Source of the DNA: Hyphococcus sp.
Lineage (GTDB): Bacteria > Pseudomonadota > Alphaproteobacteria > Caulobacterales > Parvularculaceae
Length of the DNA: 64,000 bases
Assembly (NCBI GenBank): GCA_028284345.1
Contig: JANQRY010000006.1
Span: forward strand, 372,001 to 436,000
Direction of reading: 5' to 3'
Position 1 is the stretch's first letter; each line of letters begins with the position of its first letter. The position numbers and the translations under genes were made by a program. Of this stretch, positions 45,393 through 53,452 are shown piece by piece. Below the pieces are notes generated by a model. The model was not told the DNA's origin. It made no database searches and saw only the letters and a program-made list of their open reading frames with translations.

Positions 45393-45716
45393 ATGAAGCT
45401 CCGGCCCTTCATCTATGCAGCACTGTTCGTCGAAGTCGCCATATTCGGCGCGGCCGCGGCGGGAACCACGATCCTTCGCCCGCCGTGCTATTCCGGCTCG
45501 CGCGCCTATTTGCTGGCGGCGAACGCCGGCGCTGTCATTGACGTCAGGGAACACGAGGACAAATCAAGCGGGTCGGCCGTCGTCGTCTTCCGTCCGCGCA
45601 AGGAAAACGGCTGGGCGAGCCAGCGCATCTTATCGCGGTTTGACCTCGCCGTGGAGTTGAACGACAAGCCGGTCGTCGTCAGGAATTCGGGACAGACATG
45701 CCGCGCATCGCAATAA
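45393..45716 (+). CDS. Small exported protein of unknown function
   Basis: A 107-residue protein with an N-terminal hydrophobic segment (about residues 5-24) that could be a signal peptide or an anchor. Two Cys residues (Cys32 and one near the C-terminus) could form a disulfide in the periplasm. I do not recognise the family. CGGAG lies upstream of the ATG. It begins 57 bases after tRNA-Leu and overlaps the next small gene by 19 bases, so both are probably one unit. Confidence 0.6.
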   Translation: MKLRPFIYAALFVEVAIFGAAAAGTTILRPPCYSGSRAYLLAANAGAVIDVREHEDKSSGSAVVVFRPRKENGWASQRILSRFDLAVELNDKPVVVRNSGQTCRASQ

Positions 45717-46012
45717 TCGCTCTTCTGGTGGCTTTCGGCGCCCCAGCGGCGGCCGGCGCGCAATCCATCCGGGTCGAACCGGATCCGTGTCCGATCCCTG
45801 CCGATATTGCGCCCCTCGTCAGCGAAGATGTCGGAACCTATGAACTCAATCCCTGGGCGGACCGTCTCGATGACGTTCTGCTGTTTCGCGACATGCCTGT
45901 CGGCAACGGCGCCTTCACCCTGCGCCTGTTCGCGGACGCGGCGACCGGCGACATATACGGGTTCCCGACGGAGCCCGCCGATTGCGCCGAAGACCTGAAC
46001 TGGCCGGAATAG
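45698..46012 (+). CDS. Second small exported protein of unknown function
   Basis: A 104-residue protein with a clear signal peptide: ALLVAFGAPAAAGAQ followed by the probable mature start at about residue 22. The mature part has Cys31 and a second Cys near residue 96, again a likely disulfide pair, and is acidic. No family is recognised. It starts within the 3' end of the preceding gene and lies 54 bases before proS. The two small genes share the features of size, export and paired cysteines but not obvious sequence similarity. Confidence 0.6.
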   Translation: MPRIAIIALLVAFGAPAAAGAQSIRVEPDPCPIPADIAPLVSEDVGTYELNPWADRLDDVLLFRDMPVGNGAFTLRLFADAATGDIYGFPTEPADCAEDLNWPE

Positions 46013-46066
46013 ACTTGCCGTCCGCGGGCCACTAGAAGGGCCGCGCAGCAAGCTGTCCGACGCCTT

Positions 46067-47413
46067 ATGAAACTCAGCCAGTTCTACCTTCCGCTCCTCA
46101 AAGAGACGCCGGCCGACGCCCAGATCGCGTCGCATCGGCTGATGCTGCGCGCCGGCATGATCCGGCAGGAGGGGGCGGGGATCTACGCCTGGCTGCCTCT
46201 CGGGCACCGCGTGCTCAAAAAAATAGAACAGATTGTCCGCGAGGAGGAAGACCGCGCCGGCGCCGTAGAAATGCTGATGCCGACCATTCAGCAGGCGGAA
46301 CTCTGGCGCGAAAGCGGGCGCTATGACGCCTATGGCAAGGAAATGCTGCGCATCACCGACCGCGGCGACCGCGAAATGCTGTTCGGGCCCACCAATGAGG
46401 AGATGATCACCGAAATCTTCCGGGCGGGTGTTCGGTCGTACAAGGATCTGCCGACGCTGCTTTATCATATCCAGTGGAAGTTCCGCGACGAGATCCGCCC
46501 GCGCTTCGGCGTCATGCGCGGCCGCGAATTTCTGATGAAGGACGCCTATTCCTTCGACATCGACGAGGACGCGGCGCGGCACAGCTACAACCGATTCTTC
46601 GCCGCCTATCTCAGAACGTTCTCGCGCATGGGGCTGACGGCGATACCGATGCGCGCCGACACGGGGCCCATTGGCGGCGATCTCTCGCACGAGTTTATTG
46701 TCCTCGCCGACACGGGCGAAAGCGCCGTCTTTTGCGACAAGCGACTGCTCGATCTGCCGATACCGGATGCAGACACCGATTTCGAAAAGGACCTCCAGCC
46801 GATCGTTGATCAGTTCACGCAGTATTATGCGGCGACGGATGAAATGTACGATGAAAAGCAATTCGAAAAGCAAGTCGAGGAGGGCGACCGCGTCTCCGCG
46901 CGCGGCATCGAAGTCGGGCACATCTTCTATTTCGGAACGAAATACTCAAAGCCGATGAACGCGCTGGTCGCCGGTCCCGACGGCAAGGATATCGCCGTCC
47001 ATATGGGCTCCTACGGCGTCGGCGTGTCGCGGCTTGTGGGCGCAGTGATCGAAGCCTTTCACGACGATGACGGCTGCAAATGGCCGATGGCGGTGGCGCC
47101 GTTTCATGTTGGGCTGGTCAATCTCAAAGCGGGCGATGCTGAAACCGACGCCGCCTGCGACGCCATCTACAATGGTCTCAAGGCCGCAGGCGTCGACGTA
47201 CTCTATGATGAAACCAAAGCGCGCCCGGGCGAGAAATTCGCGCGCATGGACCTGATCGGCCTGCCGCTGCAGATCGTTGTCGGGCCGCGCGGGCTCGGCG
47301 AGGGCAAAGTCGAAGTCAAACGCCGGAGCGACGGCGCTCGGGAAGACGTCAGCCTCGAGGCTGTCGTCGACAACGCCTCAGCGGCGGTGCGCGACGGCCT
47401 GTCGCATCCTTGA
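46067..47413 (+). CDS. proS: Prolyl-tRNA synthetase, short form lacking the editing insertion
   Basis: Charges tRNA-Pro. The 448-residue length is much shorter than the E. coli-type enzyme (about 570), because the INS editing domain between motifs 2 and 3 is missing; this short form is typical for alphaproteobacteria. Class II motifs are visible: motif 1 region [20 protein letters not shown], the [11 protein letters not shown] loop, motif 2 [17 protein letters not shown], and motif 3 [14 protein letters not shown]. The C-terminal anticodon-binding domain follows at about 350-440. Removal of mischarged Ala-tRNA-Pro would need a separate protein, which is not in this window. Confidence 0.97.
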   Translation: MKLSQFYLPLLKETPADAQIASHRLMLRAGMIRQEGAGIYAWLPLGHRVLKKIEQIVREEEDRAGAVEMLMPTIQQAELWRESGRYDAYGKEMLRITDRGDREMLFGPTNEEMITEIFRAGVRSYKDLPTLLYHIQWKFRDEIRPRFGVMRGREFLMKDAYSFDIDEDAARHSYNRFFAAYLRTFSRMGLTAIPMRADTGPIGGDLSHEFIVLADTGESAVFCDKRLLDLPIPDADTDFEKDLQPIVDQFTQYYAATDEMYDEKQFEKQVEEGDRVSARGIEVGHIFYFGTKYSKPMNALVAGPDGKDIAVHMGSYGVGVSRLVGAVIEAFHDDDGCKWPMAVAPFHVGLVNLKAGDAETDAACDAIYNGLKAAGVDVLYDETKARPGEKFARMDLIGLPLQIVVGPRGLGEGKVEVKRRSDGAREDVSLEAVVDNASAAVRDGLSHP

Positions 47414-47447
47414 TGGCGAGGGTCTGCGATGTGAGGCGTGGAGCTAT

Positions 47448-47593
47448 ACCTCCCCCTTGAGGGGAGGTCGAAAATGCCTAGCATTTTCGGGTGGGGGGAT
47501 AGCCGAATCAAATCTCGGACGATTCTATCGTGAACCCTCCACCCCCTCCCGAAATTTGCCTTGCAAATTTCGACCTCCCCTCAAGGGGGAGGT
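47448..47593. repeat. Intergenic hairpin repeat with perfect 24-bp terminal inverted repeats
   Basis: The segment 47448-47471 is the exact reverse complement of 47570-47593; each arm begins ACCTCCCCCTTGAGGGGAGG and ends in TCGA (read outward-in). Each arm is itself nearly self-complementary. Inside are two more hairpins: GAAAATGC/GCATTTTC (about 47470-47488) and CGAAATTTGC/GCAAATTTCG (about 47550-47572). The element fills most of the 235-bp proS-lolC gap. Elements of this look are widespread between genes in alphaproteobacteria as I recall. On the mRNA it could stop transcription or protect the proS 3' end. No gene lies inside. Confidence 0.85.
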
Positions 47594-47648
47594 GGATAGA
47601 CAGCCGGCGCTCGACAGAAATGGCCGACGCCCCTAGATCATATTCGCA

Positions 47649-48965
47649 ATGCTGAAATCGACCGACGCCAGCGCCACGCCGACCGCCGCCAAGGGCGCAA
47701 ACGCGCGCGCGTTTTCCTTTTTTGAATGGATGGTCGCACGCCGCTATCTCGGCGCCACGCGGTCGGGGAAGGGGGTGTCGCTGATCTCGATCATCGCCTT
47801 TCTCGGCATCATGCTGGCCGTCGCCGTCCTGATCATCGTCATGTCGGTGATGCAGGGGTTCCGGGCGAAACTGCTGGAGCAGGCCCTCGGGTTTAACGGC
47901 CATGTCTACGTGCTGATGACGGAGGGCGACGATCCCGATCCGTTCATCGAGCAAATCGAGGCGCTCGACGGCGTCGTCAACGCCGCGCCGCTGATCGAAT
48001 CGCCAGCCTACGTCACCTCGCCGAGCGGCGGATCGGTGGCGCTCTTTCGCGGCATGCACCGGGCCGACATGCTCGACATTCCGGAAATCGCCGCGCCGGC
48101 GAACCTCGTCGACGGGGAGTTTGCGAGTTTCGGCGAAGGCCGCAATGGCGGCAACAGGATCGTCATCGGATCGGGAACGGCGAACGCGCTCAACGTTCGC
48201 GTGGGTCAGAGCGTCAATGTCACGACCCATGGCGGGCGCGAAACCGCCTTCGGGCGCATACCGGTCACGACCAAGGATTACGTCGTCGGCGCCATTTTCG
48301 ACGTCAACAACTCGCAATTTGATTCCTCCATCGCCTTCATGCCCTATGATCAGGCGAAGCTGTTTTTCGGCGCGTCGGACGCGGCGGAACAGATCGAGGT
48401 CAGGATCAAGGACCCCGACCAGTATGCGGCGTATCTCGCGCAAGTCACGGCGATCACCGGCGACCGGCGCACGACCGACTGGGCGCGCCGGATCGGCGCC
48501 TATTTCGACGCCCTTGAGATCGAGCGCAACGTCATGCGCCTGATCCTGATGCTGATTATCGCGGTTGCGGCCCTCAACATCATCACGGGTCTCGTCATGC
48601 TCGTTAAGGACAAGACCGGCGACATCGCGATCCTGCGCACTATGGGCGCGACACAAGGGGCGATCATGCGCATATTCTTCCTGTCGGGCGCGCTGATCGG
48701 CGTTCTCGGCACGATTGCCGGGATCATCCTTGGCGCCTTGTTTGTGCATTATATCGATCCGATCGAGCAGGCGCTTTCATGGGTGTTCCAGCGCGATCTC
48801 TTTAACGCCGAGATCTATTATTTCCGGGAAATCCCGGCGGAATTGCAGAGCGGCGAAATCGTCGTGATTGCCGGGTGGGCGCTGTTGATGTCGTTTATCT
48901 CGACCATATATCCCGCATGGCGGGCGGCGCGGCTCGATCCAGTCGAGGCTTTGAGATACGAATAG
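47649..48965 (+). CDS. lolC: Lipoprotein-releasing ABC transporter permease LolC/LolE
   Basis: The membrane subunit of the Lol system, which extracts lipoproteins from the inner membrane for transfer to LolA. The 438-residue protein has the expected topology: one membrane helix at about 43-66 (ISIIAFLGIMLAVAVLIIVM), a large periplasmic domain (about 67-290) and three helices near the C-terminus with TGDIAILRTMGAT in the coupling region, ending YPAWRAARLDPVEALRYE. In many alphaproteobacteria a single LolC/E-type permease forms a homodimer. Its partner LolD is one gene away, with a SnoaL-like gene in between. Confidence 0.93.
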   Translation: MLKSTDASATPTAAKGANARAFSFFEWMVARRYLGATRSGKGVSLISIIAFLGIMLAVAVLIIVMSVMQGFRAKLLEQALGFNGHVYVLMTEGDDPDPFIEQIEALDGVVNAAPLIESPAYVTSPSGGSVALFRGMHRADMLDIPEIAAPANLVDGEFASFGEGRNGGNRIVIGSGTANALNVRVGQSVNVTTHGGRETAFGRIPVTTKDYVVGAIFDVNNSQFDSSIAFMPYDQAKLFFGASDAAEQIEVRIKDPDQYAAYLAQVTAITGDRRTTDWARRIGAYFDALEIERNVMRLILMLIIAVAALNIITGLVMLVKDKTGDIAILRTMGATQGAIMRIFFLSGALIGVLGTIAGIILGALFVHYIDPIEQALSWVFQRDLFNAEIYYFREIPAELQSGEIVVIAGWALLMSFISTIYPAWRAARLDPVEALRYE

Positions 48966-48976
48966 GAGAAACGCAA

Positions 48977-49354
48977 ATGGCGCTTTCCGAACAGCATTTC
49001 GAACAATGGATTGAACGCTACGGCGCGGCCTGGGCGGCGCGGGACGGCGCCCGCTTCGCACAGCTCTTTGAGGCTGACGCCATCTATTACTGGACGCCGT
49101 TTGACGAACCACAAAAGGGGCGCGAGGAGATCACCGCCGCGTTTAACAATGCCGTAGGCCGCCAGCGTGACATCGATTTCGGCGCGCGCGTTCTCTACGT
49201 GCAGGCCAATCTCGGCGCCGCCCACTGGACCTGTTCATTCACCCGCACGGCCACGGGAAAGCGCGTACACATAGACGGCATTTTCGTCGTCCAGTTCAGC
49301 GATCACGGGAAGGCGCTTTCCTTCCGCGAATGGTGGCATTCCGATGAAGGCTGA
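48977..49354 (+). CDS. NTF2/SnoaL-like protein inserted between lolC/E and lolD
   Basis: A 125-residue protein with the cone-shaped NTF2-like fold pattern: an N-terminal helix ([20 protein letters not shown]), then [20 protein letters not shown] and beta strands containing [20 protein letters not shown], ending in [10 protein letters not shown]. Such proteins are enzymes, carriers or binding modules; the role here is unknown. ATG 48977 has TAGGAG well placed; an upstream extension would overlap lolC. It begins 11 bases after lolC and overlaps the lolD start by 11 bases, so it is translated as part of the lol operon. Confidence 0.8.
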   Translation: MALSEQHFEQWIERYGAAWAARDGARFAQLFEADAIYYWTPFDEPQKGREEITAAFNNAVGRQRDIDFGARVLYVQANLGAAHWTCSFTRTATGKRVHIDGIFVVQFSDHGKALSFREWWHSDEG

Positions 49355-50045
49355 GGCGGGCAAAGAGGCGCTGCGCTTTGAAGGCGTTGCGCGGCGCTAT
49401 CGCGATCTTGTCGTTATTGAAGATGTCGACTTCGCGCTGAAGCGCGGCGAGACGGCGGCGTTGCTCGGACCGTCCGGGTCGGGAAAATCATCGCTGCTGC
49501 ATATTGCCGGGCTTCTTGAAGCCCCGAGCGCCGGCGAGGTTTATATTGGCGGCGCGCCCACATCGACCCTGTCCGACGCCGCGCGAACGGGCATTCGCCG
49601 CAACGCGCTGGGATTCGTTTATCAGTTTCACCACCTGCTGCCAGAATTTACCGCCCTCGACAACGTCGCGCTGCCGCGCCTGATCGCCGGCGAGAAAAAG
49701 GGAGAGGCCGATAAACAGGCCGCGGCGTTCCTGACAGCGCTGGGTCTTGGCGAACGGTTGACCCATCAACCGGGCCAGTTGTCGGGCGGCGAACAACAAC
49801 GCACCGCCATCGCGCGGGCGCTGGTCAACAAACCGGATCTTCTCCTGGCGGACGAACCGACCGGCAACCTCGATCCGAAAACATCCGACGTCGTCTTTGA
49901 CGCGCTGCTCGACATCGTGCGCAAGGAAGGACTTGCGGCGCTCATCGCGACCCATGATCAGCGCCTCGCAAACCGCATGGATCGGATCGTCAGAATTGAG
50001 GACCGGCGGCTTGTGGAAGTCGGCCGCGAGACGGCGCCGGCGTAG
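49344..50045 (+). CDS. lolD: Lipoprotein-releasing system ATP-binding protein LolD
   Basis: The ATPase that powers lipoprotein release with LolC/E. The 233-residue protein has Walker [10 protein letters not shown] (42-50), the Q-loop [18 protein letters not shown], signature LSGGEQQR (about 146-153), Walker [13 protein letters not shown] and the H-loop in IATHDQRLA. The FHHLLPEF segment after the Q-loop is characteristic of LolD. Its start lies inside the SnoaL-like gene. In relatives dnaE commonly follows; here a small alpha/beta protein and a recombinase do. Confidence 0.94.
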   Translation: MKAEAGKEALRFEGVARRYRDLVVIEDVDFALKRGETAALLGPSGSGKSSLLHIAGLLEAPSAGEVYIGGAPTSTLSDAARTGIRRNALGFVYQFHHLLPEFTALDNVALPRLIAGEKKGEADKQAAAFLTALGLGERLTHQPGQLSGGEQQRTAIARALVNKPDLLLADEPTGNLDPKTSDVVFDALLDIVRKEGLAALIATHDQRLANRMDRIVRIEDRRLVEVGRETAPA

Positions 50046-50092
50046 TAGGTTGCGAGGGCCTGCCAACGGTCGGCTGTCCTGTGTCCTTATGT

Positions 50093-50112
50093 CCGATATT
50101 TATCAATATCGG
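50093..50112. promoter_or_regulatory. Perfect 8-bp inverted repeat, candidate operator
   Basis: CCGATATT (50093-50100), spacer TATC, AATATCGG (50105-50112), followed 15 bases on by the related sequence AGTATCGAATATC. It stands in the more A+T-rich, non-coding stretch 50046-50172 upstream of the small gene at 50173. A dimeric repressor site is the obvious reading, but no regulator gene is adjacent. Confidence 0.5.
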
Positions 50113-50172
50113 AATCAGCGTAAGTATCGAATATCAACGCAAACAAAGGCCAAGAACAGGAGTTTCACCCCA

Positions 50173-50541
50173 ATGAGCAAGAAGATCCTGATGCTCGGCT
50201 GGCATCCAGACGCCGTGAACTACGTGAAGTGGCCGGGATTAACGCCAGAGAAGCTCGAAGTATCCTTGCGCGCGGATGAAACGAAGCTGAGAGATATGGG
50301 CTTTGACGCAAGACTTGGCTTCATTCACAGCAGCGCCTCAGCGGCGGACGACGTTAAGGCGCTTCTCTCTGAAGACTCTTTTGACGTCGTGCTCATCGGC
50401 GCCGGCGTGCGCAAGGACGATGATCATCTCATCGTATTCGAACAGCTCGTGAATGTCGTTCATGAGCACGCGCCGAATGCGCGCATCGCCTTCAACACAG
50501 GTCCAACCGACTCAGACGCCGCCGTGCTGAGGTGGACTTGA
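50173..50541 (+). CDS. Small alpha/beta protein of unknown function
   Basis: A 122-residue protein of Rossmann-like appearance: KILMLGWHPDAV at the start, a middle strand DVVLIGAGVRKDDDHLIVFE, and a C-terminal part with ARIAFNTGPTDSDAAVLRW. I recall small conserved hypothetical proteins of this kind in diverse proteobacteria, without an assigned role. The ATG has CAGGAG about ten bases upstream. It follows the palindrome at 50093-50112 and is 13 bases before the recombinase gene. Its codon use looks slightly less G+C-rich than that of lolD. Confidence 0.7.
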   Translation: MSKKILMLGWHPDAVNYVKWPGLTPEKLEVSLRADETKLRDMGFDARLGFIHSSASAADDVKALLSEDSFDVVLIGAGVRKDDDHLIVFEQLVNVVHEHAPNARIAFNTGPTDSDAAVLRWT

Positions 50542-50554
50542 AAATCTGCATGTC

Positions 50555-51814
50555 ATGACTTCATCCGTCTTGAAAACAGCGCCGACGCCGTTCCTCGATA
50601 CGCTCAAGGACATGGACAATCCGCATCGGCGCAAGCGCTTTGATGCAGCGGAGATTTTCGCTGACGGCGCGCCGCGCGGCGCCGATATCGACTACGAACA
50701 CGCGTTGAAATTTCTCTATGGCTATAACGGCTCGACGGCGACGTTTAATGCGTATCGGCGCGAGCTTGAACGCCTGTTGCAATGGTCATGGCGGATTGAG
50801 AGCCGCGCCGCCTACAGCCTCGCGCGCGAAGACATCGAAGAATTTATCCGTTTTTCCCTGAGCCCGCCGGCGGCCTGGATCGGCGAAGCCCATGCGCCGC
50901 GTTTTGTCGCCGACAAAGGCGAACGAAAAGCCAACCCGAAATGGCGTCCTTTCGTGGCCAGCCTTTCAAAGACGGAGCTGAAAAACGGCCGTAAGCCTGA
51001 CGCCAAAGCCTATCGCCCGAGCCAGGCCGCGGTGCGCGCGACGTTTACCGCGCTGTCCTCGTTCTACGACTATCTGACCGAAGAGAACGTGATCAGCGCC
51101 AACCCTGTGGCGCTGATCCGGCAGAAGAGCAAATTCATCAAGCGGGATCAGAACGCGGCGGTTGTCCGGCGCATTTCAAATTTGCAGTGGGACTATGTCA
51201 TTGAAACGGCGGAGATGCTCGCGGACGATAATCCGTCTACGCATGAACGCACGCTCTTTATCATGAATTGCTTGTTTGCGCTCTATTTGCGCATTTCCGA
51301 ACTGGTGGCCGACGAACGCTCGGCGCCGGTCATGGGCGATTTCAGAAAAGATCAGGACGGGAACTGGTGGTTTCATGTCACCGGCAAAGGCAACAAGGAT
51401 CGCACCGTGACCGTATCGGACGCCATGCTGGGCGCGCTGAAACGCTATCGCGGCGCGCTCGGCCTTGCGCCGCTGCCCGCCGTGAATGAGCACACGCCGC
51501 TGATCGCAAAGGCGCGCGGACCCGGCCCCGTGACGTCGACGCGGCAGATCCGGCGCATCGTACAGGACTGTTTCGACGCCGCCTTTGAACGCATGGAATC
51601 CGACGGTCTTGCGGACGACGCTATGGAACTGCGCGCGGCGACGGTGCACTGGCTGCGGCACACGGGCATTTCCGAGGACGTTAAAACCCGGCCGCGCGAA
51701 CATGTGCGCGACGACGCCGGCCATGCCTCCATGGCGACGACCGACCGCTATATCGAAAGCGACCGCCGGGAACGCCACGCCTCGGCGCGCAAGAAACCGC
51801 TGCGGGATCTTTAA
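50555..51814 (+). CDS. Tyrosine recombinase/phage-type integrase
   Basis: A 419-residue site-specific recombinase. The N-terminal part (about 45-190) is a SAM-like/core-binding region with TATFNAYRRELERLLQW. The catalytic domain has all key residues: Arg246 (LYLRISEL), Lys278 (TGKGNKDR), His365 and Arg368 (VHWLRHTG), His390 (AGHASM) and the nucleophile Tyr399 (TTDRYIE). It therefore looks intact. No excisionase, phage or conjugation genes and no clear flanking att repeats are seen. The start is uncertain: ATG 50555 has no obvious ribosome-binding site. It converges on the MBL-fold gene. Confidence 0.87.
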   Translation: MTSSVLKTAPTPFLDTLKDMDNPHRRKRFDAAEIFADGAPRGADIDYEHALKFLYGYNGSTATFNAYRRELERLLQWSWRIESRAAYSLAREDIEEFIRFSLSPPAAWIGEAHAPRFVADKGERKANPKWRPFVASLSKTELKNGRKPDAKAYRPSQAAVRATFTALSSFYDYLTEENVISANPVALIRQKSKFIKRDQNAAVVRRISNLQWDYVIETAEMLADDNPSTHERTLFIMNCLFALYLRISELVADERSAPVMGDFRKDQDGNWWFHVTGKGNKDRTVTVSDAMLGALKRYRGALGLAPLPAVNEHTPLIAKARGPGPVTSTRQIRRIVQDCFDAAFERMESDGLADDAMELRAATVHWLRHTGISEDVKTRPREHVRDDAGHASMATTDRYIESDRRERHASARKKPLRDL

Positions 51815-51824
51815 GGCCGGCGCG

Positions 51825-52664
51825 TCAGTTCTCGGCATATAGCACCATCCCGTCGAAGGCCGGTTCAACGCCTTCGGGCAGCGTTTTTCTCAGCGTCTGA
51901 TAATCCATATGCACATGGAGGTTGGTCAGCACCGCGCGGCGCGGTTTGACGCGGGCGATCCATTCAAGCGTCAGGTCAAGATGCGCATGGGTGCGGTGGG
52001 GCTTCATCTGCAGCGCATCGACAATCCATGTGTCGACGCCGGCGAGAATCTCAAAGCTTTCCTCGGGCAACCCGACGACGTCGCTGGAATAGGCGAACGG
52101 GCCGAAGCGGAAGCCGAGGGAATTGACGTTGCCGTGATCCTGCAAAAACGCAACCGCGGGGAGCGGCGTCCCTGCTCCCTTGAGTTCGAAGGCCGCGCCG
52201 CATTCGGGCATGTCGTGTTTTTCAAGGATCGCCGGGTAATATGATCCCGGCGCCTGTTCGAAACAATAGTCGAAGCGCCTGAGCAGCGCGCCCGTCGTCG
52301 CTTCGTCCACATAAGTGGGAACGCGCTTGCCCATGGCGATGGCGATCATACGCAGATCGTCAATGCCGTGACATTGATCGGCGTGATCGTGCGTATAGAG
52401 AACGGCGTCGATATGGGCGCAGCGCGCGGCGAGAAGCTGCGCGCGCATGTCGGGCGAGGTATCGACCAGCACGTTGGTGGTTTTCCCGTGCGCGAAGTCG
52501 TGTTTCGGGTGAGCGCGCTGGACGAGAATGGAACAGCGCGTGCGCCGGTTTTTCGGCTCCGCCGGATCGCAGGCGCCCCACGCCCCCGTCCCGTCGGCGC
52601 CGCCAAAACGCGGCACGCCCCCGGACGATCCGCAGCCCAATATGGTCACGCGAATGTCGCTCAC
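51825..52664 (-). CDS. MBL-fold metal-dependent hydrolase, PhnP-like
   Basis: A 279-residue metallo-beta-lactamase fold protein. The N-terminal ILGCGSSGGVPR and the metal motif THDHADQCHGIDDLR (91-105) match the PhnP/phosphodiesterase-like group, and TNLHVHMDY near the end supplies further ligands. PhnP cleaves cyclic ribose phosphates in phosphonate breakdown; this homologue regularly follows tatD in alphaproteobacteria, where the substrate is not established. It overlaps the tatD stop by four bases (ATGA) and is the last gene of the minus-strand unit. Confidence 0.88.
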   Translation of the reverse strand: MSDIRVTILGCGSSGGVPRFGGADGTGAWGACDPAEPKNRRTRCSILVQRAHPKHDFAHGKTTNVLVDTSPDMRAQLLAARCAHIDAVLYTHDHADQCHGIDDLRMIAIAMGKRVPTYVDEATTGALLRRFDYCFEQAPGSYYPAILEKHDMPECGAAFELKGAGTPLPAVAFLQDHGNVNSLGFRFGPFAYSSDVVGLPEESFEILAGVDTWIVDALQMKPHRTHAHLDLTLEWIARVKPRRAVLTNLHVHMDYQTLRKTLPEGVEPAFDGMVLYAEN

Positions 52665-53449
52665 CCGTCCGCCTTCCGCTTTGCGCGCGCGAACAGGCGG
52701 AAGAAGTTGTCGGTCGTGTGCTGTGCAATATCGTCGACGGAAACGCCCTTGATTTCGGCGAGCTTCTCGGCGACGTGCACGAGATAGGCCGGCTCGTTGC
52801 GCCGCCCGCGCTTGGGAACCGGCGCGAGATAGGGGCAGTCCGTTTCGATGATGATGCGGTCGAGGGGCGCGGCTTCCGCGATCGCGCGAATGTCTGCGGC
52901 GTTCTTGAAGGTGATAATCCCCGAAAAGGAAATATATCCGCTAAGCGACAGCGCCGCCTCCGCCAGCGCGGGCCCGCCGGTGTAGCAATGAAGGAGCGGC
53001 GTAAACGCCCCCTCCCCGTGAGCGTTCAACAGCGTTTCGCGCATTTCATCGTCAGCCTCGCGCGTATGAATGATGAGCGGCAGGCCGGTCGCCCGCGCCG
53101 CATCGATATGGGCGCGGAACACCGGCCGCTGTGCGGCGCGATCGGAATATTCATAATGAAAGTCGAGACCGCATTCGCCAATGCCGACGACGCTTTCATC
53201 GCCCGCCATGTCGACAAGCGTTTGCGCCGTCAGGTCCTTATAGTCGGACGCATAGTGCGGATGAACGCCAACGCTGCGCCAGATGAAGTCGTGGGCGACG
53301 GCGATCTTCCTGATGGCGTCGGTCGAGGTCAGCTTGTCGGAAATCGTTAGCATATAGGCGACGCCCGCAGCCCGGGCGGCGGCGATGACCGCGTCGCAAT
53401 CGTCCGCATACTGCTCGCTATGCAGATTGACGTGGCTGTCCGCAAGCAT
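52661..53449 (-). CDS. TatD-family metal-dependent hydrolase (DNase-like)
   Basis: A 262-residue TIM-barrel amidohydrolase relative. The first metal motif is DSHVNLH: His6 is present but the second position of the usual HxH is Asn8. The other ligands are as expected: Glu92 in GIGECGLDFHY, His128 in IIHTRE, His154 in LLHCYTGG, and the aspartate in IIIETDCPYLAPVP. Characterised TatD enzymes are 3'-5' exonucleases active on damaged DNA; with Asn8 the metal site may differ. It starts three bases after the holB stop and overlaps the MBL gene. Confidence 0.88.
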   Translation of the reverse strand: MLADSHVNLHSEQYADDCDAVIAAARAAGVAYMLTISDKLTSTDAIRKIAVAHDFIWRSVGVHPHYASDYKDLTAQTLVDMAGDESVVGIGECGLDFHYEYSDRAAQRPVFRAHIDAARATGLPLIIHTREADDEMRETLLNAHGEGAFTPLLHCYTGGPALAEAALSLSGYISFSGIITFKNAADIRAIAEAAPLDRIIIETDCPYLAPVPKRGRRNEPAYLVHVAEKLAEIKGVSVDDIAQHTTDNFFRLFARAKRKADG

Positions 53450-53452
53450 GGA

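Noticed and set aside
45506-46921. Minus-strand frame of about 470 codons opposite the small secreted proteins and proS.
   Set aside because: proS is certain on the plus strand. The small genes have signal peptides and ribosome-binding sites, and the minus-strand frame looks like codon-bias shadow.
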